Below, in pieces: positions 16,777-25,196 of a stretch of 29,259 nt of DNA (the first letter of the stretch is position 1; each line of letters opens with the position of its first letter). The notes below the pieces were generated by a model. The model was not told the origin of the DNA and did no database searches. It was given only the letters and a program-made list of their open reading frames with translations. Location: positions 1-29,259 of the IMG/VR virus record IMGVR_UViG_3300050029_000111; one strand, given 5' to 3'. A program made the position numbers and the translations under genes. The DNA is from a virus.

Positions 16777-17724
16777 TTAGACTCCCGAAGTAGACCAAAC
16801 AGGAACAATCGCACTGGTATTACCAGCCGCTGTCCCATAAATTGAGACCACGGCCATTCTCCACGCAGGTAGAGAAACGTCGTATACCCAACGAACTTGG
16901 AGACTTAGACCAGAAGTAGGATCAACAGCAGTCGCAGACTGAACAAGACCATTGTTAATTTCCTGTGGTGCTCTCACGGCACAGACGAGTCCACCCTCAT
17001 GTCCGAACATCCCAATTAATTTATTCGTTCCATTGCTGTAGCTTGAACCACCTTGAGGTTTTGTAGCACCATAGAAACGAGCATATTTTTCAAGGTTGAA
17101 ACCAATCAATTCCTGAACCTTGTTTTGTTTAACGGCATTAGCGTCACCATAAATATAGGTAGGAAGAATTCCAGCTAATAATGATTGATAAGTATTCGGA
17201 GAAACGATACCATAACGACCATCTTCCGGAATTTCTAGATTACTGAGAGTAGTAGCAGCTTGCTGAACGGAAGTAGAACCAGTTACCGTGAATAATGAGC
17301 TTGAACCAACCGTAATACCATTAGTAAAAGAAGCTGACGTAATATTGCTAATAGCGTCAACAACGATACCATTCGCTAATTGTTTTACCATCTGAGGTAA
17401 ATAAGTATTCTGTAATACTTGAGGAGTAATAGTTGACCATTCAAGTTCATTGAAGACAACGTCATAATCACGCAATTTAAGCGTGGCCGTTACAGCACTC
17501 GAAGAAGCAGCAGTATCGGCCCAACCATTAGTTAGGTCATTAGGACTGCCCCATTGAGTATTGGAAATACGAGTCGTTACACTTATACCACCATTAGCAA
17601 TTTCAGTATCGAAATTTTTGGTGAATAAGTTGATTTTCGGCATACCTGCAATGTATTGAGCAAGAGATTCTTGAGCGAATACAGCGAGATAACCTTGTAG
17701 TGAGTTTGCGGATACGGCTGACAT
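16777..17724 (-). CDS. Major capsid protein (HK97 fold)
   Basis: 315 residues, ATG at 17724. The N-terminus (LQGYLAVFAQESLAQYIAGM) is helical, followed by a beta-rich region (FDTEIANGGISVTTRI) like the extended E-loop, then KLRDYDVVFNELEWS. The P-domain/A-domain signature IPEDGRYGIVSPNTYQSLL (165-183) is typical of HK97-fold coat proteins, where 'p..gR..v.sP..y..Ll' recurs. It is the last gene of the head block, preceded by portal, protease and scaffold-like genes and followed by a strong terminator, all as expected for the most abundant virion protein. It shares an 18-nt leader with the tail tube gene. No separate delta domain is obvious, so a distinct scaffold is likely. Confidence 0.85.
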   Translation of the reverse strand: MSAVSANSLQGYLAVFAQESLAQYIAGMPKINLFTKNFDTEIANGGISVTTRISNTQWGSPNDLTNGWADTAASSSAVTATLKLRDYDVVFNELEWSTITPQVLQNTYLPQMVKQLANGIVVDAISNITSASFTNGITVGSSSLFTVTGSTSVQQAATTLSNLEIPEDGRYGIVSPNTYQSLLAGILPTYIYGDANAVKQNKVQELIGFNLEKYARFYGATKPQGGSSYSNGTNKLIGMFGHEGGLVCAVRAPQEINNGLVQSATAVDPTSGLSLQVRWVYDVSLPAWRMAVVSIYGTAAGNTSAIVPVWSTSGV

Positions 17725-17725
17725 A

Positions 17726-17743
17726 ATTTTATATTATCTTTCT
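17726..17743 (-). promoter_or_regulatory. Capsid-gene translation leader with AGAAAG motif
   Basis: AGAAAGATAATATAAAAT on the minus strand, separated from the ATG by one base, is an 18-nt exact match to the leader of the tail tube gene (14710..14727). AGAAAGATA also precedes the gene starting at 15573, and AGAAAGAT precedes the tape measure start at 13628, so it is probably a ribosome-binding motif of this phage. Confidence 0.5.
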
Positions 17744-17746
17744 ATT

Positions 17747-18172
17747 TTAACCTTTGTTGATTTTATGAGATTTTAAAGCTAAGGTTATTAAATCTTTATT
17801 CTCGTTGTAGTAAGCAGTCTTATCTTCGCCATTTAATTCAGTAAATTTCTTTAAAGCATCTTGGGGATTAGTTGCTGGCTGCGTATTAATTATTTCGTGA
17901 GCAAATGTTGAGACTCCAATTGAGGCTAAGGCAGCATTTACTCTTAAATTTACACTTTTTTCAGTATCTTTGATTTTAATCTTCATTTCTTCTAGTTCTA
18001 CGGAATGAGCCATTTTTAAATTCTCATATTGGGTAGCGGTCGTTTCAATGGTTGATTTATAATCATTGATTTCTTTCTCCATTACTTGGAGAGTTCGATT
18101 TACATTATATAAATCATCCGTTTTGGATTTTAATTGATTCTGTAAAAGTTTAATGTTGGAATTTCCAAACAT
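17747..18172 (-). CDS. Coiled-coil protein before the capsid gene, scaffold candidate
   Basis: 141 residues, ATG at 18172, three bases after the upstream stop. Residues ~5-75 are a long heptad-rich helix (LLQNQLKSKTDDLYNVNRTL, then EMKIKIKDTEKSVNLRV), followed by VNAALASIGVSTFAHE (about 79-93) and a short acidic C-terminal helix (ALKKFTELNGEDKTAYYNEN). Proteins of this build directly upstream of the coat gene often serve as scaffold or capsid assembly factors. The 'vn..a..al.siG...' segment recurs in such genes in other phages. Function is inferred from position and coiled coil. Confidence 0.6.
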   Translation of the reverse strand: MFGNSNIKLLQNQLKSKTDDLYNVNRTLQVMEKEINDYKSTIETTATQYENLKMAHSVELEEMKIKIKDTEKSVNLRVNAALASIGVSTFAHEIINTQPATNPQDALKKFTELNGEDKTAYYNENKDLITLALKSHKINKG

Positions 18173-18175
18173 AAA

Positions 18176-18697
18176 TTATTTCAAGTTGATAGTTAAAAAC
18201 TGATCTTCGACGGTTTTCCTAAAGGCATTCATTTTGGGTGCCGGTTTCGTTCCGAAAGCAGCTAATTTCCAATCATCTACAGAAGGTAAACAGGCTTTTT
18301 TAGCTACCTTTTCATCTTCTTTTTTTTCTGCCTCCGGCTTATCTTCAGCCTTTTTCTCTTCTTTCTTCGGTTCTTCTTTTTTTTCCTCCGCTTTTTTCTC
18401 TTCCGGGACTTTATCTTCCATTTTCTTCTCTTCTACTTCTTCTTCGGAATTCTTATAAGTAGGATCATAGTCTTCCAATTCAAATTCACCGGAGCAATGA
18501 GGACAAGCAACTTTGTAGGCCGTTGAAATCTTTGTCTTTTTAATATCTACTTTTTCCGGAGTTGAAGAGGCAACTTCTGGTTTAGTATCTTCGGCTTTCT
18601 TTTCTTCCTTCTTAGGTTCTTCAGCCTTGGTTTCGATTGAGGGAGCAGCAGCAAGAGCCGAAGAAACAGCTTTGATTATTTTAGTTATTTTCATCAT
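18176..18697 (-). CDS. Lys/Glu-rich capsid-assembly protein with a CPHC motif
   Basis: 173 residues starting at ATG-ATG (18697 or 18694). The N-terminus MMKITKIIKAVSSALAAAP is basic and helical. Two highly charged EEKKAEDKP-type low-complexity stretches (residues ~25-45 and ~85-130) flank a small central module, VACPHCSGEFELEDYDP (63-79), that looks like half of a zinc ribbon. The end (LPSVDDWKLAAFGTKP ... VEDQFLTINLK) is more ordered. The layout, flexible charged arms between protease and coat gene, fits a scaffold or protease substrate. The purine-rich DNA of the charged stretches makes long open shadows on the other strand. Confidence 0.6.
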   Translation of the reverse strand: MMKITKIIKAVSSALAAAPSIETKAEEPKKEEKKAEDTKPEVASSTPEKVDIKKTKISTAYKVACPHCSGEFELEDYDPTYKNSEEEVEEKKMEDKVPEEKKAEEKKEEPKKEEKKAEDKPEAEKKEDEKVAKKACLPSVDDWKLAAFGTKPAPKMNAFRKTVEDQFLTINLK

Positions 18698-18702
18698 ATG
18701 AG

Positions 18703-19536
18703 TTATTTTGTTATATCTGAGTTCGTCAAAAATTCATCACATGTATCAGCGAGAATATCAACGAATCCATAAGTTAGAGCCTTTTTACCATTAAATGATA
18801 ATCCTTGGAGGTATTCGTCATTTATTTTTCGAGTTGAGGTAACAACTCCTTTAAATTGTAAATTAGTTTCTTCAACATCATCTTGAAGTATTTTCTTTTC
18901 TTCATCAGTTAATGACCGAAAACCATGACCTATTAATTTGTATTTACCGGCTGAAAAAGCTTCAATTTTAATTCCTTCCTGTTCCATTTGTTTGGTGCAA
19001 TCTTCGATGAGAGTATACACGCCAACGCTTCCTACTTCAGCCGAAGGAGTCATTCCAATTAATCCACATTGACTTAACAACCAATAGGCAGCACTGGCTG
19101 CTTTAAATTCCACCCAACCCTTTATAGGTTTTATATTACTATTAATAAAGGCTATTTTTCTTCCAAGTTCTTCAATGCCGGTCGTTTCTCCTCCGGGACT
19201 GGCAAATGATAAACAAATATCTTCGACACTGGAATCCTCAACACATTCATCCAACATCTTTGTTATCATGTCAACATTACATAATCCTAATTCTTCACAT
19301 GCTTCGGGGTCGGCACCCTTTATTAAAATACCACTAATAGGAATAATAGCCGTATATCCTCTCGGATCATTTTCTACAGTTGAATTATTATTAGACGTAG
19401 TAGCTTCTGTTTTTTTTGTTATAGTTGTAGGATTTTTAATATATCCTTCAACTCTCTTAACCAGAATAGAATAATCCAACGGAGATAATAACCACTTGCC
19501 ATTGGAAATTTTAGAAGCTAAACTGGTAATATTCAT
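18703..19536 (-). CDS. S49-family capsid maturation protease (ClpP/SppA-like)
   Basis: 277 residues, ATG at 19536 overlapping the portal stop as ATGA. The S49 core is visible: IIPISGILIKG (64-74), SFASPGGETTG (110-120) with the oxyanion Gly-Gly, KAASAAYWLLSQC (145-157) with candidate nucleophile Ser148, GMTPSAEVGSVGV (161-173), and FSAGKYKLIGHGFRSLTDEE (194-213), whose Lys200 (or Lys198) fits the catalytic lysine of the SppA type. The spacing of Ser and Lys (about 52 residues) agrees with bacterial SppA. In lambda-like phages the gpC-type S49 protease cleaves scaffold and portal during prohead maturation. No nested scaffold is apparent at its C-terminus; separate small genes follow instead. 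Confidence 0.9.
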   Translation of the reverse strand: MNITSLASKISNGKWLLSPLDYSILVKRVEGYIKNPTTITKKTEATTSNNNSTVENDPRGYTAIIPISGILIKGADPEACEELGLCNVDMITKMLDECVEDSSVEDICLSFASPGGETTGIEELGRKIAFINSNIKPIKGWVEFKAASAAYWLLSQCGLIGMTPSAEVGSVGVYTLIEDCTKQMEQEGIKIEAFSAGKYKLIGHGFRSLTDEEKKILQDDVEETNLQFKGVVTSTRKINDEYLQGLSFNGKKALTYGFVDILADTCDEFLTNSDITK

Positions 19537-21128
19537 GGTTGTTGTTTATTCAAATCTTCATTAGTATCAACAATAGGTTTAATAGTGCTGGTAACTTTAA
19601 CCGAAGTTTGTTTCCATTCAGAAATGACAAGGTTAATATCACGACCAGTTAAATCTGATATTTTCTTAGCTCTGGTATAAAATTCTAATAATTCTTGCTC
19701 TTGTTCAGCCATTGTTTCTGATGCCGTTTTATTATTTAAACGAGTGGTAGCTTCATTCAGTGATATCACACCAGAGTTTAAATTATCAATAACAATATCA
19801 TTATCATAACGGGCATCGAGACTGAAGAGAGGAGGATGAGTAAATTCAATTATCTTTGCTAAATTTTCTTCATTGTTCGGAGGAAGAAGGCCACCTTCAA
19901 TTGCTTTAGCCAATGCAAAGCCAACCGTTAACTTACAAACATTATCCAACAGAGTTTGTCGTTTGGTTATGGAATTTCTAAATACTTCAGCCGCAGCACT
20001 CGTAACCCGACCACCAATTTTATTAGTTGAAAAAATTAACTGATGAGGAACGCCTAATGTTGATAATACTTGAGTCTCAAGTTTCGTCATGTATTCTTGG
20101 GCATCGTTAGTTGGACCCGATGTAGCGAGAGTTTTAATATCCCCACCATCAGCTCGAACATATCTTACTTCTGGTCCTTGGACGATTTTAATTGCATGAT
20201 CATTAGGACTAATCATTAATCCATTACCACCTGAATCTTGAAGCAGTTGTTGAAAAGTGTTTTGTAATTCTTGTGGAGCTTCACCCGAAGCATTATGCTC
20301 CACTAACCCAATCATACTCTGGATTTTTAATTTATCCATTTCATATTGGTCTAATTCCTGTAAACTAATTGCTTGGAGAATTGCTGAACCAATCGAAGGT
20401 ATGCCACGATTCTTATCGAAGAAACGAGGATTAAAAATTAAACGAGCATCTCTTGAGTCAAAGAGCATATCAGGAGTCTGAGTAGCACTTGAATTAACCA
20501 GATTATCAGCATTACTAACGGCAAATGCTTTAGCTTCACCGGATGTACTGTAAATAACCCCATCGGACATAACACAACCCTTATATTTTCCTTCATCCAT
20601 TACCTGACCATCTCGCCCCAGATTTTTAATACGATGAGATGGAATAACTTGAAATTTAGGAAACCCACCAACTTGACCAAATACTTGAAGAATATCACCA
20701 TCCGTATCAATTGCTTGAGAAAGTAATGATAAACAAGTTTTAAAAGGATAAGACGAGCCACGATTACAACAATTTGGATACCAATCATCAGTTAACCAAT
20801 CAATCGCTAATTTTCCCCATTCTTTATCATTTCCCTTATAAACTGGAGCATATGCATCACCAACAGTAAACTGAGCTAAAATATCAATGGCCGCCGATAT
20901 TGTTGGATTTTGAGCAGCCATTTCACGGCTCCAACGAACTAATAATTCTCTACTATAAGTATCAAGTCCAGCCGAAGAATCTGATAAAGTGTAATAACGA
21001 TATTTAAATCTTCCAGCATTTCCATAGCCAAAAATTGACGAAAATAATCCAGCCCCCATTTTGTTTATCTTAGGTGCTACATTAACCTTTACGGACTCTC
21101 CTCTCGAATTAGTTACTTTAGTTATCAT
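19533..21128 (-). CDS. Portal protein, lambda gpB family
   Basis: 531 residues, ATG at 21128. Features of the lambda-type portal: an N-terminal YSRELLVRWSREMAAQNPTI segment (about 58-78), DILAQFTVGDAY, WYPNC...DGDILQVFGQVGGFPKFQVI (the 'W..DGe.f' region), FNPRFFDKNRGIPSIGSAIL (the 'R..qvRGvp.la..i' region), the long stem helix LQELDQYEMDKLKIQSMIGL, and LGVPHQLIFS near residue 360. It forms the dodecameric DNA channel at the capsid vertex, docking terminase and then the neck. It lies between the gpW-like gene and the S49 protease, exactly the lambda order W-B-C. Its stop overlaps the protease start. Confidence 0.93.
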   Translation of the reverse strand: MITKVTNSRGESVKVNVAPKINKMGAGLFSSIFGYGNAGRFKYRYYTLSDSSAGLDTYSRELLVRWSREMAAQNPTISAAIDILAQFTVGDAYAPVYKGNDKEWGKLAIDWLTDDWYPNCCNRGSSYPFKTCLSLLSQAIDTDGDILQVFGQVGGFPKFQVIPSHRIKNLGRDGQVMDEGKYKGCVMSDGVIYSTSGEAKAFAVSNADNLVNSSATQTPDMLFDSRDARLIFNPRFFDKNRGIPSIGSAILQAISLQELDQYEMDKLKIQSMIGLVEHNASGEAPQELQNTFQQLLQDSGGNGLMISPNDHAIKIVQGPEVRYVRADGGDIKTLATSGPTNDAQEYMTKLETQVLSTLGVPHQLIFSTNKIGGRVTSAAAEVFRNSITKRQTLLDNVCKLTVGFALAKAIEGGLLPPNNEENLAKIIEFTHPPLFSLDARYDNDIVIDNLNSGVISLNEATTRLNNKTASETMAEQEQELLEFYTRAKKISDLTGRDINLVISEWKQTSVKVTSTIKPIVDTNEDLNKQQP

Positions 21129-21131
21129 ACA

Positions 21132-21395
21132 TTAATATCGAATAATTCGTGATGAATTAGTTATTACTCCATATTTAGAGGGATTTAACCGCATTAAAAA
21201 TAATCGGGTTTCCATTAGAACATCTTCACACTTCATCGTAAATTCTTTACTAGATTCGACTCCCTCACCCGACCAACTGAGGACTACTATTCCTTTCAGT
21301 AGTAATTCTTTAGCCTTGGCACGAATTGCAAGGACTTCGTCTTCGCTATCCATTCCAATTTGAAATAATGTGCCCGTATTATTATATTCAGCCAT
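21132..21395 (-). CDS. gpW-like head-tail connector / head completion protein
   Basis: 87 residues between terminase large subunit and portal, the place of lambda gpW. The N-terminal half is helical (EDEVLAIRAKAKELLLKG), then VVLSWSGEGVESSKEFTM and a second helical/loop part EDVLMETRLFLMRLNPSKYG. The short chain, helix-hairpin-helix outline, 'SwsgeG.s..' turn and place fit the W family of phages with GpA terminases. It would plug or stabilise the filled head. ATG at 21395; the 28-nt gap behind the terminase stop contains a TTTTTGACGAAT motif that recurs elsewhere in the window. Confidence 0.72.
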   Translation of the reverse strand: MAEYNNTGTLFQIGMDSEDEVLAIRAKAKELLLKGIVVLSWSGEGVESSKEFTMKCEDVLMETRLFLMRLNPSKYGVITNSSRIIRY

Positions 21396-21423
21396 ATGGT
21401 TTATGTAAATTCGTCAAAAATAT

Positions 21424-23313
21424 TCACTTATTAGACTCTTGATCAGTGATAATTGAAGCTAATTTTCTTAATTCTGTCTCGGAAGTGAACGTTGAAGACA
21501 TTACTCCTGCTTGCATTGCAATTGTTAATGCCATAGCACAGGCATCTAGGTAATGATTATCATGGCCGATCTCAACCCATCTATTAACTGTAGCACCCGT
21601 TCTCTTATCAACGACCTCTCGTAATCCTTCCGATCTTAGTTGAGTATCAAAATCACTATCAGGACGATCTAATTTCCACTTAATGCCGGGTAATTTATTA
21701 TCTCTTAGGTTTGCCAATATGATTTTAACACTGGTAGTTGCCCAAAGAAGAAGAGGAGCAGGTATTCCCTTAAATTTTGATCCAATAGGAAAACAAGCAT
21801 CTTGAGGGCTTATCTCCGAGTATAATCGAGTTACGCCGTCCTTATGCTTATAACTAATCTTTTGATCACCCTTCATTGGTTGCCAACAAACATACCCCAA
21901 ATTTCTACCTTGTTGGATTACTTTACCCCGCTTAATACATTCTTGATAGATATTCTGGGTATTCTCACCATCACCACTATCAATCCCTAAACATTGCAGA
22001 GGAACTTTATTCTTTATTCTAATTTCTTCTAATTCGTCCCACGTTCTTGCTATTCCGAAATCAATTCTTCTTGATTCATTGCCATTCTTGTGCCATGCGA
22101 ATATTACCCAATATTTAATACCACCAGATCTTTGAACGTCAACTCCCATTGTCCTTACCCAATCTTGATTATTAGTATCATTAACATCATATGGTTCACA
22201 TAGTAGTGCCTGCATATCCAACATGGGTTCCGCTTTATAAAATTTACCTAATACTTGATTAACAAATATTTTCATTGGTTCGTCCAACCCCGTTGTTTTC
22301 TTAAATCTCTTGGCTAACATGTATTGAGTAGCAGCCGATTCAAATGATAAATTGATATTAACAAAGTTAGGCCAAGTATAAGAAACTATTGAAGGATCAC
22401 CATCATTTTTTATAAGAACATATTGTCCCGCATCATTCAACATTCGTCTTTCAGCCGGAGTATCGTGAACTTTACCTCGGCATTCTTCACATTCAAGCCA
22501 AGTAGTTTTAGCTGATTGCGCTATATTAGTCGTTTCTCCATCTTCGTTGAGAATTGTATCCCAGTTGAAACCACAGAATGTTTCGTCTTTTCTATGTTTA
22601 CTCCAATTGAAAGGTTGAACTTGTTTACAATGGGGGCAACACCATTGCCATTCATATACTAATCCGCTAAGATATATTCTCTCCAGTTCACTATCTTTAC
22701 CATTGGGCTGACTAGCAACAATTATTTTTCTTCTTCCAGCGAAAGCCGTCGTTCTGGCTTTAAATTTGTCAAATTCACCAACATCCCACTGATGAACCTC
22801 ATCACATAAAAGATATTTAACACTCATACCATGTTGGAGTGCCGTTCCCGATCCACCACAAGTAACCGCCATATGTGCTAAAGTTATTCCTGATTTTTTT
22901 GTAGAGAACTTATTATATTCCAATAGTGGTTTCATTACTTTACAATTCTTCAATAGTGGTATAAGACGAGTTTCCTGAAAGACATTGGAAACATCTACGT
23001 TGTGAAATATATTAAAAACAGGGCCAGGATTATTAATTATTATATAAGGTATGGCAAGTTCTTTAACGAGGCTCTTACCACCTTGAGTTGCACCTATGTT
23101 GTTGATTTGAACTATTTTAGGATCGTCAAATGCTTTCATCGGCTCAACTAAGTAAGGACTGGTATTAGTTATCTCTAACCTACCCGGAATTGAATATGCA
23201 GGTGGAAGTTCAACGTGTTCTTCACACCATTTTAAAAATCCTTTATTATAAGGCCGTTGAAATGCCGATCTATAAGTTTCTAATAATTCTTCTTGAATAT
23301 CTTTATTAATCAT
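21424..23313 (-). CDS. Terminase large subunit, GpA family
   Basis: 629 residues, close to lambda gpA (641). The N-terminal ATPase has Walker A GATQGGKS (74-81), Walker B YLLCDEVHQW (167-176) and motif III IIVASQPNG (197-205). A zinc-ribbon-like insert of CCPHC (225-229) and CEEC (275-278) is typical of this family. The C-terminal RNase H-like nuclease shows GVDVQ (D392), GIDSGDG (D445) and HYLDACAM (D590), a complete acidic set. It cuts concatemers and drives packaging with the small subunit encoded just upstream; the ATG at 23313 overlaps that gene's stop as ATGA. GpA enzymes usually make cohesive ends, so a cos-type phage is likely, but no cos site was recognised. Confidence 0.96.
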   Translation of the reverse strand: MINKDIQEELLETYRSAFQRPYNKGFLKWCEEHVELPPAYSIPGRLEITNTSPYLVEPMKAFDDPKIVQINNIGATQGGKSLVKELAIPYIIINNPGPVFNIFHNVDVSNVFQETRLIPLLKNCKVMKPLLEYNKFSTKKSGITLAHMAVTCGGSGTALQHGMSVKYLLCDEVHQWDVGEFDKFKARTTAFAGRRKIIVASQPNGKDSELERIYLSGLVYEWQWCCPHCKQVQPFNWSKHRKDETFCGFNWDTILNEDGETTNIAQSAKTTWLECEECRGKVHDTPAERRMLNDAGQYVLIKNDGDPSIVSYTWPNFVNINLSFESAATQYMLAKRFKKTTGLDEPMKIFVNQVLGKFYKAEPMLDMQALLCEPYDVNDTNNQDWVRTMGVDVQRSGGIKYWVIFAWHKNGNESRRIDFGIARTWDELEEIRIKNKVPLQCLGIDSGDGENTQNIYQECIKRGKVIQQGRNLGYVCWQPMKGDQKISYKHKDGVTRLYSEISPQDACFPIGSKFKGIPAPLLLWATTSVKIILANLRDNKLPGIKWKLDRPDSDFDTQLRSEGLREVVDKRTGATVNRWVEIGHDNHYLDACAMALTIAMQAGVMSSTFTSETELRKLASIITDQESNK

Positions 23314-23771
23314 TTTATTATTTTATTTTCTAAAATATCAAAGAAAACCATAATTTCTTTATCAAGTATGATTTTAATATCTTGTTCTGATTTACCTGCT
23401 AATCTAATGGGCCATTCATTCATAAGTTTCTTAATCATAACACTTTGTGCCGTGGCAATCTCGACTAACATTTGTTTTACATCTTCCGGCAAGAGTAAAT
23501 CTCGTTCCATTTCTCTTATCTTCAATTCCTTAATTCGAATGTCCTTTTCCTTATCTTCAACTTTCAAATCTTCCAATGTTAACTCTTTACTACTGTCAAC
23601 TTGTTCTTTATGTTCGGTATACCATTTCATCAACTTAACAGTGTTAACCTTGCCATTTGGTTGAATTCCATCAGCATTCATTGAATTCATTATCCTCACC
23701 AACTTTAGGGGTAAATTCATCCAGACTGCCGCTGACTTGATATTGGGGGCTACAACTTTATCTTTTCTCAT
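23310..23771 (-). CDS. Terminase small subunit, Nu1-like
   Basis: 153 residues. The N-terminus (VVAPNIKSAAVWMNLPLKLVRIMNSMNADG, ~6-35) looks like the winged-helix DNA-binding start of Nu1-type proteins. A heptad-rich segment follows (DKEKDIRIKELKIREMERDLLL, ~73-94), then a C-terminal part (LMNEWPIRLAGKSEQDIKII) matching the 'lp..laG......i...l..e' ending seen in small subunits paired with GpA. It overlaps both neighbours by ATGA. It should recognise the packaging site and recruit the large subunit. Confidence 0.8.
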   Translation of the reverse strand: MRKDKVVAPNIKSAAVWMNLPLKLVRIMNSMNADGIQPNGKVNTVKLMKWYTEHKEQVDSSKELTLEDLKVEDKEKDIRIKELKIREMERDLLLPEDVKQMLVEIATAQSVMIKKLMNEWPIRLAGKSEQDIKIILDKEIMVFFDILENKIIK

Positions 23772-24202
23772 AATGATTTTAATAAATTAACTGCTCTGGT
23801 TTTTTCTTGCTGACTCATGCCTTTCAATTGAATTTGAATGAGATTATAATATTTACCAAACTTATTAACTTCTACTTTTTTCTTGACTTTTGTTTTGATA
23901 GTTAACTCATTCTGCCGGATTACTTTACGTAATTTACAGGGGGTTAAATTATCTTTTACGGCTAAATCTAAATATTTCTTAGCCTTCAACGGATCTAAAC
24001 CCGCAACTTCAACATAAAATTCGGGGGCAATATGATGCGTTCTATTGACATAGGAGCCAATTGTAAGAAACCATTGAAACTTATGATGATCTAAACCACT
24101 CAACTCAAGAGCTACTTTCCAACCTTTTTCTACTTTTAAAAGATAAATAGCGTCGGCCAATTGGAATACTGCTTGATTATAAGTTTCAATATATGTTTTC
24201 AT
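23768..24202 (-). CDS. Predicted helix-rich DNA-binding protein upstream of terminase
   Basis: 144 residues with ATGA overlaps on both sides. The N-terminal half is helical and includes HHKFQWFLTIGSYVN; then IAPEFYVEVAGLDPLKAKKY followed by LAVKDNLTPCKLRKVIRQ resembles the 'vs.yr.va.l.pe....l..A...g.s...Lr..I' helices found in ParB-like and phage DNA-binding proteins. The C-terminus is basic (KTKVKKKVEVNKFGKYYN). A role in gene control or packaging is inferred. No catalytic motif is seen. Confidence 0.6.
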   Translation of the reverse strand: MKTYIETYNQAVFQLADAIYLLKVEKGWKVALELSGLDHHKFQWFLTIGSYVNRTHHIAPEFYVEVAGLDPLKAKKYLDLAVKDNLTPCKLRKVIRQNELTIKTKVKKKVEVNKFGKYYNLIQIQLKGMSQQEKTRAVNLLKSL

Positions 24203-24600
24203 TTTAATTTTCTATAATTGTTTGATTTATAACCAGTTTTAGATTCTGACAACATCCCGGTGTTTGTTTTTAAATTGTAATCCGATTGAATTTTCTTCAC
24301 CAATCCACTGAAATCTTGTTTGCTTATTCCAAGATTGCTGGCAATTGAAGTTATTGAATTGTTACATCCTATTAAAATCCCGACGTCATAATTTACCGCA
24401 TATAATAAAGCACATAGATACCTCTTAGGATTATTATCGGATAATAATGTAACGGCAAACTTATTAATAAAATCATTGATATCGAATGAGATAACATCTT
24501 TTTCTTCATCATCATTTTCACCACAAGAAGCAGTGATTGTTACGGAGAAATTTATATTATTGTTAATATAATCATAGCTATTAGATTTGTTATTATTCAT
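24199..24600 (-). CDS. Helix-turn-helix protein (putative regulator)
   Basis: 133 residues, ATG at 24600, overlapping the upstream gene by 8 nt. The N-terminus is Asn-rich and acidic; residues ~60-115 contain KRYLCALLYAVNYDVGIL and SITSIASNLGISKQDFSGLV, the latter a clear helix-turn-helix pattern (IA..LGISkq..s.lV). Sigma-region-4-like or MarR-like phage regulators have similar segments. It may act on the packaging/head operon that starts here, or on the divergent region upstream. Confidence 0.65.
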   Translation of the reverse strand: MNNNKSNSYDYINNNINFSVTITASCGENDDEEKDVISFDINDFINKFAVTLLSDNNPKRYLCALLYAVNYDVGILIGCNNSITSIASNLGISKQDFSGLVKKIQSDYNLKTNTGMLSESKTGYKSNNYRKLK

Positions 24601-24790
24601 ATTTTGATGGAAAGGGCCAGTTATCCCTTATTGATTGTGTATTTTCTACTCGTCGACCAGAACCTTTACCCACAACTGATCTCTGAGCAATTCGGGTTTG
24701 TTCTTCACTTGCCTTTCGGAATCCATCAGCTTCATTAGGAATATAAGCAGGGACTCCAAAGGTTTTCTTTTTATTTGTTATCTTCTTCAT
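24593..24790 (-). CDS. Small basic phage protein, unknown
   Basis: 65 residues, ATG at 24790, with no clear Shine-Dalgarno sequence. Basic N-terminus (MKKITNKKKTFGVPAYI), then a polar charged stretch ending NTQSIRDNWPFPSKYE. It has no Cys, no membrane span and no known motif. It is the first gene of the overlapping series that leads into the terminase. The 128-nt AT-rich stretch before it (24791..24918) shows TAGACAA twice in the direction of transcription, and no gene. Confidence 0.65.
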   Translation of the reverse strand: MKKITNKKKTFGVPAYIPNEADGFRKASEEQTRIAQRSVVGKGSGRRVENTQSIRDNWPFPSKYE

Positions 24791-24918
24791 ACTATATGTT
24801 GTGGTCTATTATTAAAAATTGTCTATATAAGGGGGTTTTGTTAAAAAAATTAAGTATATAAGCTCTCAACGCACTCGTCAGCCTGAAATTGTTTTTTGTA
24901 TATTTATATAAGAGTTGT

Positions 24919-25128
24919 CTAATTTTTTGGTATAGAATGTATATTCATATACATATTATCGATAGCCATTTCTTTTTTATTTACTTTACAATATTCATAT
25001 TCCGTTGTTATAATAACTCGTTTATCATTTGTTCTATCAATATTAATCACCATTCGTGAATACATATTATTGATAGAGTATTGCTCATTGTTATTCTCTG
25101 CTATTCTATATGTTAATTCGTGTATCAT
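24919..25128 (-). CDS. Small hypothetical protein
   Basis: 69 residues, ATG at 25128, stop TAG at 24919. The sequence (MIHELTYRIAENNNEQYSIN ... RVIITTEYEYCKVNKKEMAI) has alternating beta strands and charged residues and looks translated, but matches nothing I know. No strong ribosome-binding site. The end of the gene contains a TGTATAT-TC-ATATACA inverted repeat (24938..24953), which may be a protein site or chance in AT-rich DNA. Confidence 0.5.
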   Translation of the reverse strand: MIHELTYRIAENNNEQYSINNMYSRMVINIDRTNDKRVIITTEYEYCKVNKKEMAIDNMYMNIHSIPKN

Positions 25129-25196
25129 TAGTTATTATGGGCTAAATTAGTTCTGCGTTGATAGCCTTGCTAGTTGCCTTGGTAGTTGCCTCTCAA

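Noticed and set aside
18234-18458. Plus-strand Ser/Phe-rich ORF opposite the Lys/Glu-rich gene
   Set aside because: It is the antisense shadow of GAA/AAG-rich low-complexity coding DNA.
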